From: Crotalaria pallida
Taxonomy: Eukaryota > Streptophyta > Magnoliopsida > Fabales > Fabaceae
Direction of reading: 5' to 3'
Assembly: GCA_037953625.1 (NCBI GenBank)
Contig: CM075656.1
Coordinates: forward strand, 66,979,001 to 67,043,000
Length of the DNA stretch: 64,000 nt
Shown here: one piece after another, positions 33,112 to 43,195 of the stretch
Layout of the letters: the number at the start of each line of letters is the position of its first letter
Numbering within the stretch: the stretch's first letter is position 1
Program-made: the position numbers and the translations under genes
The notes under the pieces: generated by a model
The model's database searches: none
Told to the model about the DNA's origin: nothing
What the model saw: the letters and a program-made list of their open reading frames with translations, nothing else

Positions 33112-35142
33112 TGTAACATCCCGATTTTTAATTCGATGTCTTTATCTTAAAACTTAATTGAAAGAACTCATGAAAATGCTAAGTATCAACTAAGATTATG
33201 TGAAGTAATCATAGCCTAAACGAGTATAGAAGTTAAGAAATATGCCTTAGAGTTAGAAACCCTCAAAATATGAAATTTTGGTGATGTAAAATACTCTTCC
33301 CTCTACAAGGACAATAACCAAGGGAAGAGTTGACGGAAGGACAATCATCAAGGACAAGTAAAGGACAATACTCTTCCCTCTATAATTCTCAACCCAAGAT
33401 CATTCATCATCATTGGATATTAACAATTCTAAGGTGGCAAGCAAAGCTCAAGAGGTTCAAAGCTCCTAGATTTTAAGAAACAAGGCACAAAGCATTAAGG
33501 TTCCTTATCTCTTTCTATTTTGAGGTAAGGAGTGGGTGTTACCCTAACCTAGAGAGTAGTTTGTAGTATGTATATAATGGGTACTAAGATTGGGTGTTAG
33601 TGTAGGTTATTGCACCATAGAGTAGTTGATATAATTAGTAAATAGAGTATAAGAATTAAGGAAATGAGGTAGTTATGATAATTGTGATAATTTGTATGAA
33701 TGTGATGCTTGGTATTATGTGCTTGGTGATATAAAGATATTTGCATGATGATTATTTGATTATAAAGACAAAGAAAATTATCATGGAAATGGCTAAGTGT
33801 ATAGGTTCAGAAATGTATAAATAAGTTAAGAAACATTGTGTATGATAAGGGTAACGAATATGAAAAGATAGACAAAGAGATAAATCACATGGAAATTAAA
33901 GACTAAAGAGTAAAGGAATGTGCAGCTGTTTTGAGCATTGGTGCATTGATGCACTAGGTGCCCTGCTTGGTGTATTAAATGCCCATCAGGCCGAATGCCC
34001 GTTAGGCATCAATGTGCTAATGACTCAATTTGCTGATGAATAAAAGATATAAATATGTGGAATAGAATTAAAAAAGTATAAGCATAGCCTAACAGGGTGA
34101 TGCCTAGTGGGTGCTAAAGTCCTGATCGGGTTTAAAGTCCCTATAGGGTGTTCCAAATGCCTAGCAGGTGCAATTAAATCCTAGTGATGCAAACCGGTAG
34201 TGTGATCCAGGTCTTGTAAGTCGTAATGTCCGGGTGCAATAAGTCGCGCATGTGAATGTGTGCAATAAGCCGCGAGTGGACTGTATGCCTTGATCGCGTA
34301 AGTCACACGAGATGTGCAGCTGTAAGTCGCACACGAGATGTGTGCGATGATGGACACACAACATACCCCAAAAATAGGAGGAAAAATGAATTAAACAAAA
34401 GAAAGAAATCGGTGAGAACAAAGAGTTTAGAAAGACATTATAAAAGAGAATGATTAAGAAAGAGTTTAGAAGAATGAAAAGCTAATATGAAGACAATGTA
34501 TGTGATTGAACATGATTTGGAGTGAGTTTGAAATTATATGAATTATTTGACTTGTTGTGGTTGACTTGGTATAGTATTATGTCATATTGGAAACTGCCTT
34601 CCTATGTTATGTGTAATGCTCACTCCTTACCTTTTTTCCACAGGTACTGAGTCTGAGCTAGCACAGGTACCGCAGGTACCGGCCGAGCAGGAGTACTCCC
34701 CCTTACAAGGAGAGTAGGGTTTACTTGATAGGACATGGATATGTCTTGAGCCTTTGATACGATGATGTGATTCGTTTTGATTATGTAAATATATCTTTTG
34801 GGTGGGCCCAGGACAACTCTTTTGGGAAAAGGGAGTCTTTTGGGAAAATACTTTTTCCACAACTTGTTTATATCGCTGCTTTACTCTGATGTTGATATGT
34901 TGATACTATGATGGGTGCACAGTGGTGCACTAAGCTATGATAACTGTTGATATGCCCTGCTGGCTTCTGGAAATTTTGAATGAAAGTTTTTATGTGGTAG
35001 GACAAATCAAATTTTCGAAAAGTCAACAAAACAAAGGAAACTCTGTCCATTTGACGGGAGATTTTCATAAGTTAAAAAGAAATTTTTAATCTACTATTTT
35101 TCCTAATGGGTACAAAAGGGTAGTTAAAAGTAAGGTGTTATA
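33112..35142 (+). mobile_element. Solo LTR, 2.03 kb, in the MULE-MITE left half
   Basis: Starts TGTAACATCCCG and ends AGGTGTTATA (terminal CA decayed to TA), with a perfect 5-bp duplication GTTGA (33107-33111 and 35143-35147). A donor-like TTTGAG/GTAAGG at 33525 and an acceptor-like TTCCACAG/GTACTGAG at 34643 frame a 1.1-kb putative intron. The intron holds short repeats (33950-34010, 34090-34190, and a TCGCACACGAGATG-type block at 34220-34350). The exon after the acceptor contains GCCGAGCAGGA and ends at GGAGAG-TAG, a frame shared with the chromovirus LTRs. Confidence 0.9.
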
Positions 35143-35259
35143 GTTGACGTGACTAGTAGAACACCAAATCAGCAGTCACGTAGTGTGAGGTGACGCCAAA
35201 TAAGTGATATGACACGGATGATACAGATCCATTGACACAAAATGGTTCCATACGCAAAA

Positions 35260-35289
35260 TGTAACATCCCAAAAATTAATATTAAATAC
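35260..35289 (+). repeat. 5' LTR stub (first 30 bp)
   Basis: TGTAACATCCC and the following bases match the LTR start at 36005 and 43196, then break off at about 35289. After a single extra base the sequence continues as integrase coding (matching from about 42484). The short junction without long homology points to illegitimate recombination. Confidence 0.9.
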
Positions 35290-35290
35290 A

Positions 35291-35968
35291 TTACCATTGG
35301 TCGAATTCACTTACAACAACAGTTTCCATTCAAGTATTGGAATGGCTCCTTTCGAAGCCTTGTATGGTCGGAAATGCCGAACGCCGCTATGCTGGTTCCA
35401 GATAGGAGAAAACTTATTGATTGGTCCCGACATTGTTCGTGAGACAACTGAGAAGATCCGAATGATACAAGGGAAGATGAAAGCCGCTCAGGACCGACAG
35501 AAGAGCTATGCTGACAAGAGAAGGAAACCCTTGAACTTCATCGAGGGAGATCATGTATTTCTTCGGGTATCCCCTATGACGGGTATCGGCCGAGCTATCA
35601 AATCAAAGAAGTTGACCCCTAGGTTTGTCGGACCGTACCAGATATCGGAGAAGGTCGGACCAGTAACGTACAGAATTGCTCTACCTCCGCACTTGTCTAA
35701 GCTCCACGATGTGTTCCATGTCTCGCAACTTAGGAGATACATTCACGACCCCTCGCATGTGATAGCAGTGGACGAACTGCCGCTAAAAGACAACTTGACC
35801 TTCGAAGTCCTACCAGTCTGAGTTGACGACAAACAAGTCAGACGACTCAGAGGGAAGGAAATCTCTTTAGTCAAGGTCGTCTGGAATCGGAATGATGTGG
35901 AGGAAGCCACGTGGGAACTCGAGGACAAGATGAAGCAGTCGTATCCGCAACTGTTCAATGCCGACTAA
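35291..35968 (+). pseudogene. Partial pol: integrase C-terminus plus chromodomain (first copy)
   Basis: The frame 35297-35821 encodes VEFTYNNSFHSSIGMAPFEA, then the GPY/F-type module (RFVGPYQISEKVGPVTYRI) and KLHDVFHVSQLRRYI. A TGA at 35819-35821 follows LPV, where the second copy has CGA. After it the frame continues through VRRLRGKEISLVKVVW and EEATWELEDKM, the chromodomain, to a TAA at 35966. This copy keeps the Trp codon of EEATW that is a stop in the second copy. It differs from 42484-43159 at about eight or nine positions by eye. Confidence 0.9.
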
Positions 35969-36868
35969 ATTTCGAGGACGAAATTCCTGTAAGTGGGAGA
36001 GGAATGTAACATCCCAAAAATTAATATTAAATAATATAATTTTAGTGTATAAATATCTATTTAGGGATAGGATTAAGACTTAGAAATTGTACAAGGTTAG
36101 AAGGGTAGAACGAGCATAAGCCGACCTAGGATGTGAGATTAAGGCCTCGGCCCGATCCCGGCCGAGCTAGATAAGATTGTGTGCATATGAACCGAGCTGA
36201 AAGGGAACCCAACGGGAAACCCATTGTCCAGTCTGGATTATCCGACCTCAGCGCAACTCATAGCGTTATCCGAAAGGTAAGCTCGGACTGCTGATGTTCC
36301 TACAAACCGAGCCAACATATCCTGGCCGACGTATTCGAGCTGACACTGCCTAGCTCCTCCGTGCCAGCTCATGTTGAGTTGTAGCCCTTTGAGAACCGTA
36401 CCATCCGTACACTGTCCTTATCCTTCACTTTATGTCTCTATCATTACTTTATGTCCCTTTCAATGTACTATTCATGTCTTCCTCAAGAAGCCAATGAATC
36501 TTGGCCATATATATTCTAAGCTTCCTCAAGAAGCTAATAAATCCTAGCCACACAAATGTTTTCCCTAAATGAATAAAAGAACCCCACATACACAACCCTC
36601 AAAACTTTGCATTCTCACTCTCTTTCTCTCCTACGAATCTCTCTCTTTCTCCTCCAAAGCTTCAGCAAACAAAACCCCAACATTTTCCTTCTCCCTCTCT
36701 TCTCACAAACCGGAACCCTCCTCCTCTCTGTTCTCTTCTACTCCGGCGTTCCTGGACCGGCGTAGTGTTGTGGTGGAAGCAAGGAGGACACGGATTCGAG
36801 TGGTGTGAAGCTCACAAGGTCAAGGAAGCCATTCTCAAGCTCTCAACTCTTATCTCTCACGGTTTGAG

Positions 36869-38195
36869 GTAAGGAGTGAGTGTTACCTCTACTTGAGTTT
36901 GGGTTTCTAGGGTGTTCATAAAGGGTACTAAGAGTGGGTTGTTAGATTAGGGAATGGACATAGGTTAATGTTAGGAGAGAAATGGTAAAAAGGGTAAAAG
37001 GGGAATTAATGAATGAACTAGAAACATGGATTTTAGGTGAAGATGGAATATCACTTTTGATTACACGCTATATTTCATATGTTGTATTTTATATGATGAA
37101 TGGACTAAATGTTTTGTTCATGTGGTTGTTGTGGTATAAGTGTTTATGAGTTTTGATATTTGGTATTTGTATCTGTGGCCGAGCCGAGAGAGGGTGAGAA
37201 TGGGGAATGAGAAAAATGGTAACCAGGGTGGATCGAAAAGATAAACTAATAAGGCATATAATGAGATAGGTAGATGAGATAGATAATAGGAATAATGGAA
37301 ATCGGAAATGGGTAAAGGGTTGAGCTGAGATAGATGCAAAGAGGAATAAATTAAAGAGGTGAACTGAGGTGGGCCGAACTAAAAGTAATGGTTAATAAGA
37401 AGGGGAATTAAAGAGAAATGGTTGTGTGGTCGGGTCATAGTAGACGCGTACTGGGTGCGTGCATTGATCGCGTAAGCCGAGCATTGTGGTGCTCGCAGCT
37501 GTAAGACGAGCATGGTGGTGCTCGCCGTTATGACTCACAAGGTTCCGAGAACGGAATTGGTGGGATGTGTTCCTGGTCATAGCAGACGCGTACTGGGTGT
37601 GTGCATTGGTCGCGTAAGCCGAGCATTGTGGTGCTCGCAGCTGTAAGACGAGTATTGTGGTACTCGCAGTTATGGACACTCCTTACTCCATAGAATGATC
37701 GGCGGTAGTGTTCCTGGTCATAGCAGACGCGTACTGGGTACGTGCATTGATCGCGTAAGCCGAGCATTGTGGTGCTCGCAGCTGTAAGTCGAGTATTGTG
37801 GTACTCGCAGTTATGGACACTCCTTTATCCGACTTAAATGGTGTAAGACATGCACTGGGTGTATGCATCCGAGAAGAGTAAAAGATTGTAAACTATGTGA
37901 AAGTGAAATAATGAGTAATGAACCCGAGATAGAGATGGTAATCCGAGACATGAGAGGATTAACCGAGGTATAGCTAGTAATGAGTTAGCTGGTGTATGAT
38001 GTGAGCCGAGCTAGACGAGGATGTGGGTATGCGAACCGAGCTAAATGTTGATATATGCATGAGATACATGGGCTTGATTATTTGTGATTTATTTGCTAAT
38101 TTGACTACTTGTGTTTGGCTTGGTAGTTCGGTATGTCATTTTAGAAACTGCTTATTTAAGTTCTGTGTAATGCTCACCCCCTTACCATTTTTCAG
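36869..38195 (+). other. Putative intron inside the middle LTR
   Basis: Consensus donor GAG/GTAAGG and acceptor TTTTTCAG/GT with a short pyrimidine tract. Equivalent sites occur in three other LTR families in this window, at similar places relative to the TATA box and the LTR end. No transcript data are available. Confidence 0.5.
37430..37830 (+). repeat. Three tandem units of about 140 bp in the LTR
   Basis: Each unit runs from GTCATAG.AGACGCGTACTG through ATTG.TCGCGTAAGCCGAGC to the paired inverted words GAGCATTGTGGTGCTCGC and GAGTATTGTGGTACTCGC. Each of these can form a small hairpin (GAGCA/TGCTC, GAGTA/TACTC). The third unit is shorter. The same array is at about 44621-45021. Confidence 0.85.
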
Positions 38196-38576
38196 GTACT
38201 GAGCCCGAGCAGACGCAGTCCCCGGCCGAGCAGGATCACTCTCCCTCACAGGGAGAGTAAGTTATTTAGAGTCAGTTAGGTGGATGGGTCTCGGCCAGTT
38301 TGGCCGAGCTAGAACATTGTTTTGTATTGGGTCTCGGCCAGTTGGGCCGAGCTAAAACACTGATTGTATTTTGAATGACCAAGCTGAATGTACCTAAACT
38401 TATACTTTATGTATTTGATGCATTTAAGTCTTCCGCTTTATTAACTCTGATGTTTTCGTTATTAATGGAAGGAAATATTATTTTGGCAAATATCATATTC
38501 TTTTAAAAAAAAAAGAAATTTTAAATCCTAATTTTGGGGTAATAAAGAGTAATCATTATATAGGGTGTTACATTTT

Positions 38577-38588
38577 TGGTATCAGAGC
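38577..38588 (+). other. Primer-binding site of the chromovirus (tRNA-iMet)
   Basis: TGGTATCAGAGC lies four bases inside the middle LTR. This shows that the middle LTR acts as the 5' LTR of the full gag-pol copy. Confidence 0.95.
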
Positions 38589-38767
38589 AGTTTCTCCTCG
38601 TCCTATTGGAGTTGCAAAGAACTCCAGTGGTTACTCACCAAGAGAGTGACAAATAAGTAAGTCTAGAAGTCTAGGTTAGACAATAGGGCTTATAGGTATA
38701 CATGTCTAAATATATATTTACTTGATTATTCGGAAGTTAATTGGCTTTCTCTCCATGACCGAGCAGC

Positions 38768-39880
38768 ATGGCTGGGAGACGAGCTGATAACGACCGAATT
38801 GCTGCTGTGTTGGAAACTCTGGTTCAACTACAACAGAACCAAGCGTAGGCTCAGCAGAATCAGGCTGAGAACCTCGCTCAAAACATCGCCGCAGCCGCAG
38901 CAGCTGCAGCTGCAGCCCTTCAGCCCCAACCTCCGGCTCCGGTCGAGATAGACTGGATGAGCCGATTTCGGAAGAACGAACCACCTAGGTTCGAAGGAGG
39001 ATATAATCCAGATGGAGCTCAGAGATGGCTCCAGGATATTGAGAAGATTTTCCGATCTCTGCAACCTCCCTATGAGTACCGGGTGAGGTTGGCTGAGTTT
39101 GTGTTGGCTAGTGAAGCCGAGCACTGGTGGGATCAACAGAGCCGAGGACTGGAAGCGGCTAATGAGGTCATCACTTGGGATTTGTTCCGAGCTCGCTTCC
39201 TCGGAAAGTACTTTCCCGAGGATGTCAGGAGAGAGAAGGAGCTCGCTTTTCTCAAGCTGGAACAGAGGCACTTGAGCGTTGGGGAGTATGCCGCTCAGTT
39301 CAAAGATTTGATCCGTTATTCAGGAAGCTATCGAGATGCTGATGAGCGTACCAAGTGCATCAAGTTTGAGTCTAGTCTCCGTGACGATATTCGGCTCGCA
39401 TTCGAATATCAGAACGTGGCCAATCTTTCGCAACTGGTGAACATGGCTAGCACCTATGAGAAAGGGCTTAAGAGGAAAGCTGATGGAAAGAGAAGCAAGT
39501 CGGCACAGAAAGGAGTGGGTCCGATCAGAGGAAAAGGAGCTGTCCCGAGATCTGCCCCATATGTGAATCCGAACTCCAGAATGTTAACAGCTCCGAGGAG
39601 TGGTGGTCAAATGGTGGCTGTTCCTGGCCCGTATCCGATATGCCAACATTGTGGAAGGCAGCACCGGGGGGAATGCTGGAATCTGGATCCGAGCAAAACC
39701 AGAGGATCCTGTTTCCGATGTGGCAAGCCTGGCCATTTTGCAGCTTGGTGTACCGAGAATATTGTGAAGGAAGAGGTCAATGTGACCAAGGCTCATCAGA
39801 CTGGTATTAACCGACCTATGCAGAGAGGCAAAGTTTACACTATGGATGGAGAAGAAGTGACTGATGCTGACGAACTGATC
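38768..39880 (+). pseudogene. gag part: capsid and two zinc knuckles
   Basis: The N-terminus MAGRRADNDRIAAV is followed by a Gln-rich stretch with a TAG (38846), an alanine run (near 38885-38915) and the retrotransposon capsid region (PPRFEGGYNPDGAQRWL, LAEFVLASEAEHWW, then FPEDVRREKELAFLKLEQ). Two zinc-binding motifs follow. ICQHCGRQHRGECW is a CCHC variant near 39640, and CFRCGKPGHFAAWC a canonical CX2CX4HX4C near 39713. Gag packages element RNA into particles. If the TAG is real, only a frame restarting at the Met of MSRFRKNEPP (38957) stays open. Confidence 0.9.
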
Positions 39881-41640
39881 CGAGGTACTGGTCAAGTAAA
39901 CGGTATTCCTTGTGCCGTACTATTTGACTGTGGAGCCACCCATTCTTTCATTTCCCTTGACTGTATGAATAGACTAAAACTATCCCCAGTAGAAATGCCT
40001 TACAAACTATCCATTTCTACCCCAACCAATTCTTCTGTAATCACTTCTAAAATGTGTCTAGAGTGCCCTATCCAAGTATTAGGCAAAGAATTTAAAGTCA
40101 ATTTGATTTGTCTACCCTTAACTAAGCTAGATATTATCCTTGGCATGGACTGGATGTCTCAACACCGTGTCTTACTCGATTGCCGAGAAAAGACCGTAAT
40201 CTTTAGTGGCCCGTCTGTTGCGAAGTTAGAGACAATAGAGGAACCGACCTTAGACCAAATTCCTGTGGTCGGAGAATTCCCTGAGGTTTTCTCGGACGAA
40301 ATGCCTGGCTTACCGCCGAATAGAGAAGTAGAGTTCAGTATAGACCTCCTTCCGGGAACTGGCCCGATCTCAATTGCTCCGTACAGAATGGCGCCTCCCG
40401 AGCTAGAAGATCTTAAGAAATAGCTGGAAGAACTTTTGGCCAAAAAGCTAATCCGACCACGCGTATCGTCGTGGGGAGCCCCAATCCTGTTTGTGAAAAA
40501 GAAAGATGGTAGTCTCAGAATGTGCACTGACTATAGGAAGCTCAACACGGTAACGGTGAAGAACAAATATCCCCTCCCTCGGATTGATGATTTATTGGAC
40601 CAACTCAAGGGAGCGTCAGTGTTCTCAAAGATAGATCTTCGATCTGGATACCACTAGATCCGAGTCCGAGAAGAAGACATTCCGAAGACAGCCTTCCGCT
40701 CAAGGTATGGGCATTTTGAGTACGTGGTTATGCCCTTTGGACTTACCAACGCCCCAGCTATCTTTATGGACTACATGAATAGAATCTTCCGACCTTACCT
40801 GGACTCGTTTGTGATAGTCTTCATTGACGATATCCTCATCTACTCCCAAAATCCGAGTGAACACGAGCAGCATCTGAGAACGGTGTTGCAAGTTTTGAAG
40901 GATAAGAATCTCTACGCTAAGCTCTCTAAGTGCAGCTTTTGGCTCACCGAGGTTCTTTTCCTCGGGCATGTGATATCCGAGCAAGGTGTAGCAGTTGATC
41001 CTTCCAAGGTGGAAGCGGTACTTAAGTGGGAGAGACCGAACTCGGTGACTGAGATCAGGAGTTTCCTCGGTCTTGCAGGGTACTACAGGAGATTCATTGA
41101 AGGATTCTCTAAACTGGCTCTACCGTTGACTTCGTTAACCAGGAAGGATGCACCCTACCAATGGTCCGAGGTGTGTGAACAGAGCTTCCAAGAGCTAAAG
41201 AAAAGATTGACGAGTTCGCCTGTGCTGATTTTACCAGATCCGACCAAAGCCTTTGACGTGTTCTGTGACGCCTCGAAGCAGGGTCTCGGCTGTGTATTGA
41301 TGCAACAAGGGAAGGTGGTGGCTTATGCCTCTAGACAGCTTCGGCAACACGAACAGAATTACCCCACCCATGATCTTGAATTGGCAGCTGTGGTGTTTGC
41401 CCTCAAGATTTGGAGACACTACCTGTATGGCACGAAATTCGAGGTGTTCAGTGACCACAAGAGTCTCGGCTATCTGTTCGACCAGAAGGAACTGAACATG
41501 AGACAGCGCAGATGGGTGGAATTTTTGAAAGATTATGATTTCAACTTGCACTATCATCCTGGAAAAGCCAACGTGGTGGCCAACGCACTGAGCAGGAAGA
41601 GTCTTCACTTGAGCAACATGATAGTCCGAGAGATGCAGCT
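39881..41640 (+). pseudogene. Protease, reverse transcriptase and RNase H
   Basis: Protease: VLFDCGATHSFIS near 39920, where most relatives have DSGATHSFIS, so the residue after the catalytic Asp is Cys. ILGMDWM follows. RT: AKKLIRPRVSSWGAPILFVK, KIDLRSGYH, MPFGLTNAPA and the catalytic VFIDDILIYS near 40825. Thumb: FLGLAGYYRRFIEGF. RNase H: VFCDASKQGLGCVLMQ near 41257 and the DHKSLGYLFDQKELNMRQRR region. Stops at 40421 and 40655 lie before and inside the RT fingers. Confidence 0.92.
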
Positions 41641-41829
41641 GATGCAAGAGTTTAGTGATCTTAACCTCGGCATACAGAAAAAGGAAAACAATGTTGTCTT
41701 GGAGATGCTGCAGGTAACCAATGATTTTGTGGGTTTCATTAAAGAAAGACAGACTGACGACCTAGAGCTCCAAAAGCTATTAGAAAGAGCAGGAGACAAG
41801 GATGAACCTGACTTCACTAAAGGACCTGA

Positions 41830-43159
41830 TGGTCTCGTACGATTTCGAGGCAGAGTTTGCATCCCCATGGACTTTGAAGTCCGAAGAGAGTTGATGGAAG
41901 AAGCCCACAAGACGAAGATGAGTCTTCACCCAGGTGCCACAAAGATGTACCAAGATCTGAAGAGGTTATTTTGGTGGCCGAGGTTGAAGACCGACGTGGC
42001 CGATTATGTGTCTCGGTGCTTGACATGTCAGAAAGCCAAGATCGAGCATCAGAAACCAGGAGGATTACTCAAGTCATTGGAGATCCCTCAATGGAAGTGG
42101 GACAACATTTCGATGGATTTTGTATCAGGTCTACCGAGGACGAGAGCAGGGCAGGAAGCCATTTGGGTTGTGGTGGACCGACTTACGAAGTGCGCTCATT
42201 TCATGCCGATGAACATGAGGTACAGCTTGGAGAAGCTGACGCAACTGTACATAAAGGACATCGTCAGACTTCATGGTGTTCCGAGCAGTATCGTGTCGGA
42301 CCGTGATCCCCGCTTCTTATCTCGATTCTGGCAGAGTCTGCAAGAAGCCATGGGTAAAAAGTTGAGGTTTAGCACTGCTTATCATCTCCAAACTGATGGA
42401 CAATCCGAGCGCACCATTCAGACTCTTGAGGACTTACTGAGAACATGCGTGCTTGAACAATCGGAAAGCTGGGAAACACTATTACCATTGGTCGAATTCA
42501 CTTACAACAACAGTTTCCATTCAAGTATTGGAATGGCTCCTTTCGAAGCCTTGTATGGTCGGAAATGCCGAACGCCGCTATGCTGGTTCCAGATAGGAGA
42601 AAACTTATTGATTGGTCCCGACATTGTTCATGAGACAACTGAGAAGATCCGAATGATACAAGGGAAGATGAAAGCCGCTCAGGACCGACAGAAGAGCTAT
42701 GCTGACAAGAGAAGGAAACCCTTGAACTTCATCGAGGGAGATCATGTATTTCTTCGGGTATCCCCTATGACGGGTATCGGCCGAGCTATCAAATCAAAGA
42801 AGTTGACCCCTAGGTTTGTCGGACCGTACCAGATATCGGAGAAGGTCGGACCAGTAACGTACAGAATTGCTCTACCTCCGCACTTGTCTAAGCTCCACGA
42901 TGTGTTCCATGTCTCGCAACTTAGGAGATACATTCACGACCCCTCGCATGTGATAGCAGTGGACGAACTGCCGCTATAAGACAACCTGACCTTCGAAGTC
43001 CTACCAGTCCGAGTTGAGGACAAACAAGTCAGACGACTCAGAGGGAAGGAAATCTCTTTAGTCAAGGTCGTCTGGAATCGGAATGACGTGGAGGAAGCCA
43101 CGTGAGAACTCGAGGACAAGATGAAGCAGTCGTATCCGCAACTGTTCAATGCCAACTAA
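41830..43159 (+). pseudogene. Integrase with GPY/F module and chromodomain
   Basis: The HHCC finger (HPGATKMYQDLKRLFWW to CLTCQKAK) spans about 41924-42040. The catalytic triad is in SMDFVSGLP (near 42112), SDRDPRFLSRFW (near 42295) and GQSERTIQTLEDLL (near 42400). The GPY module RFVGPYQISEKVG follows at about 42812 and HVSQLRRYIH at about 42910. A TAA at 42977 precedes the chromodomain (VRRLRGKEISLVKVVWNRND, ELEDKM), which also has a TGA at 43103. Chromodomains of this clade are thought to steer integration towards heterochromatin marks. The two stops remove it here. Confidence 0.92.
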
Positions 43160-43180
43160 ATTTCGAGGACGAAATTCCTG

Positions 43181-43195
43181 TAAGTGGGAGAGGAA
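43181..43195 (+). other. Polypurine tract of the chromovirus
   Basis: TAAGTGGGAGAGGAA lies directly before the 3' LTR and again at 35990-36004 before the middle LTR. This is the plus-strand primer of reverse transcription. Confidence 0.85.

Larger units (their letters stand above)
36005..38572 (+). repeat. Middle LTR of the chromovirus dimer, 2568 bp
   Basis: Starts TGTAACATCCC, ends AGGGTGTTACA. TATATAT is at about 36508. A CT-rich leader follows (36590-36740). A donor CACGGTTTGAG/GTAAGG sits at 36869 and an acceptor CCATTTTTCAG/GTACTGAG at 38195, giving a putative 1.33-kb intron. Within it are three tandem units of about 140 bp (37430-37830) built on TAGACGCGTACTGGGTG and GCCGAGCATTGTGGTGCTCG. 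It is followed at once by the primer-binding site. I count by eye about a dozen substitutions against the 3' LTR, roughly 0.5 percent. Confidence 0.93.
38768..43159 (+). pseudogene. Chromovirus gag-pol polyprotein, five in-frame stops, no frameshift
   Basis: From the ATG at 38768 to the TAA at 43157-43159 a single reading frame of about 1463 codons is kept through gag, protease, RT, RNase H, integrase and chromodomain. It is broken by stops at 38846 (TAG), 40421 (TAG), 40655 (TAG), 42977 (TAA) and 43103 (TGA). Three are TAG where the family has Gln, so CAG has become TAG. The TGA replaces the Trp of EEATW. The TAA replaces a Lys kept in the partial first copy. No indel disrupts the frame, so inactivation is recent and by point changes. 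Without readthrough the element cannot supply its own proteins. Confidence 0.9.

Noticed and set aside
37430..37830. CRISPR-like array
   Set aside because: Units are about 140 bp, adjacent and without unique spacers. They are LTR tandem repeats in a plant genome.
40700..41910. Minus-strand frames across pol (for example 41231-41647)
   Set aside because: Shadows of the conserved plus-strand RT and RNase H coding sequence.
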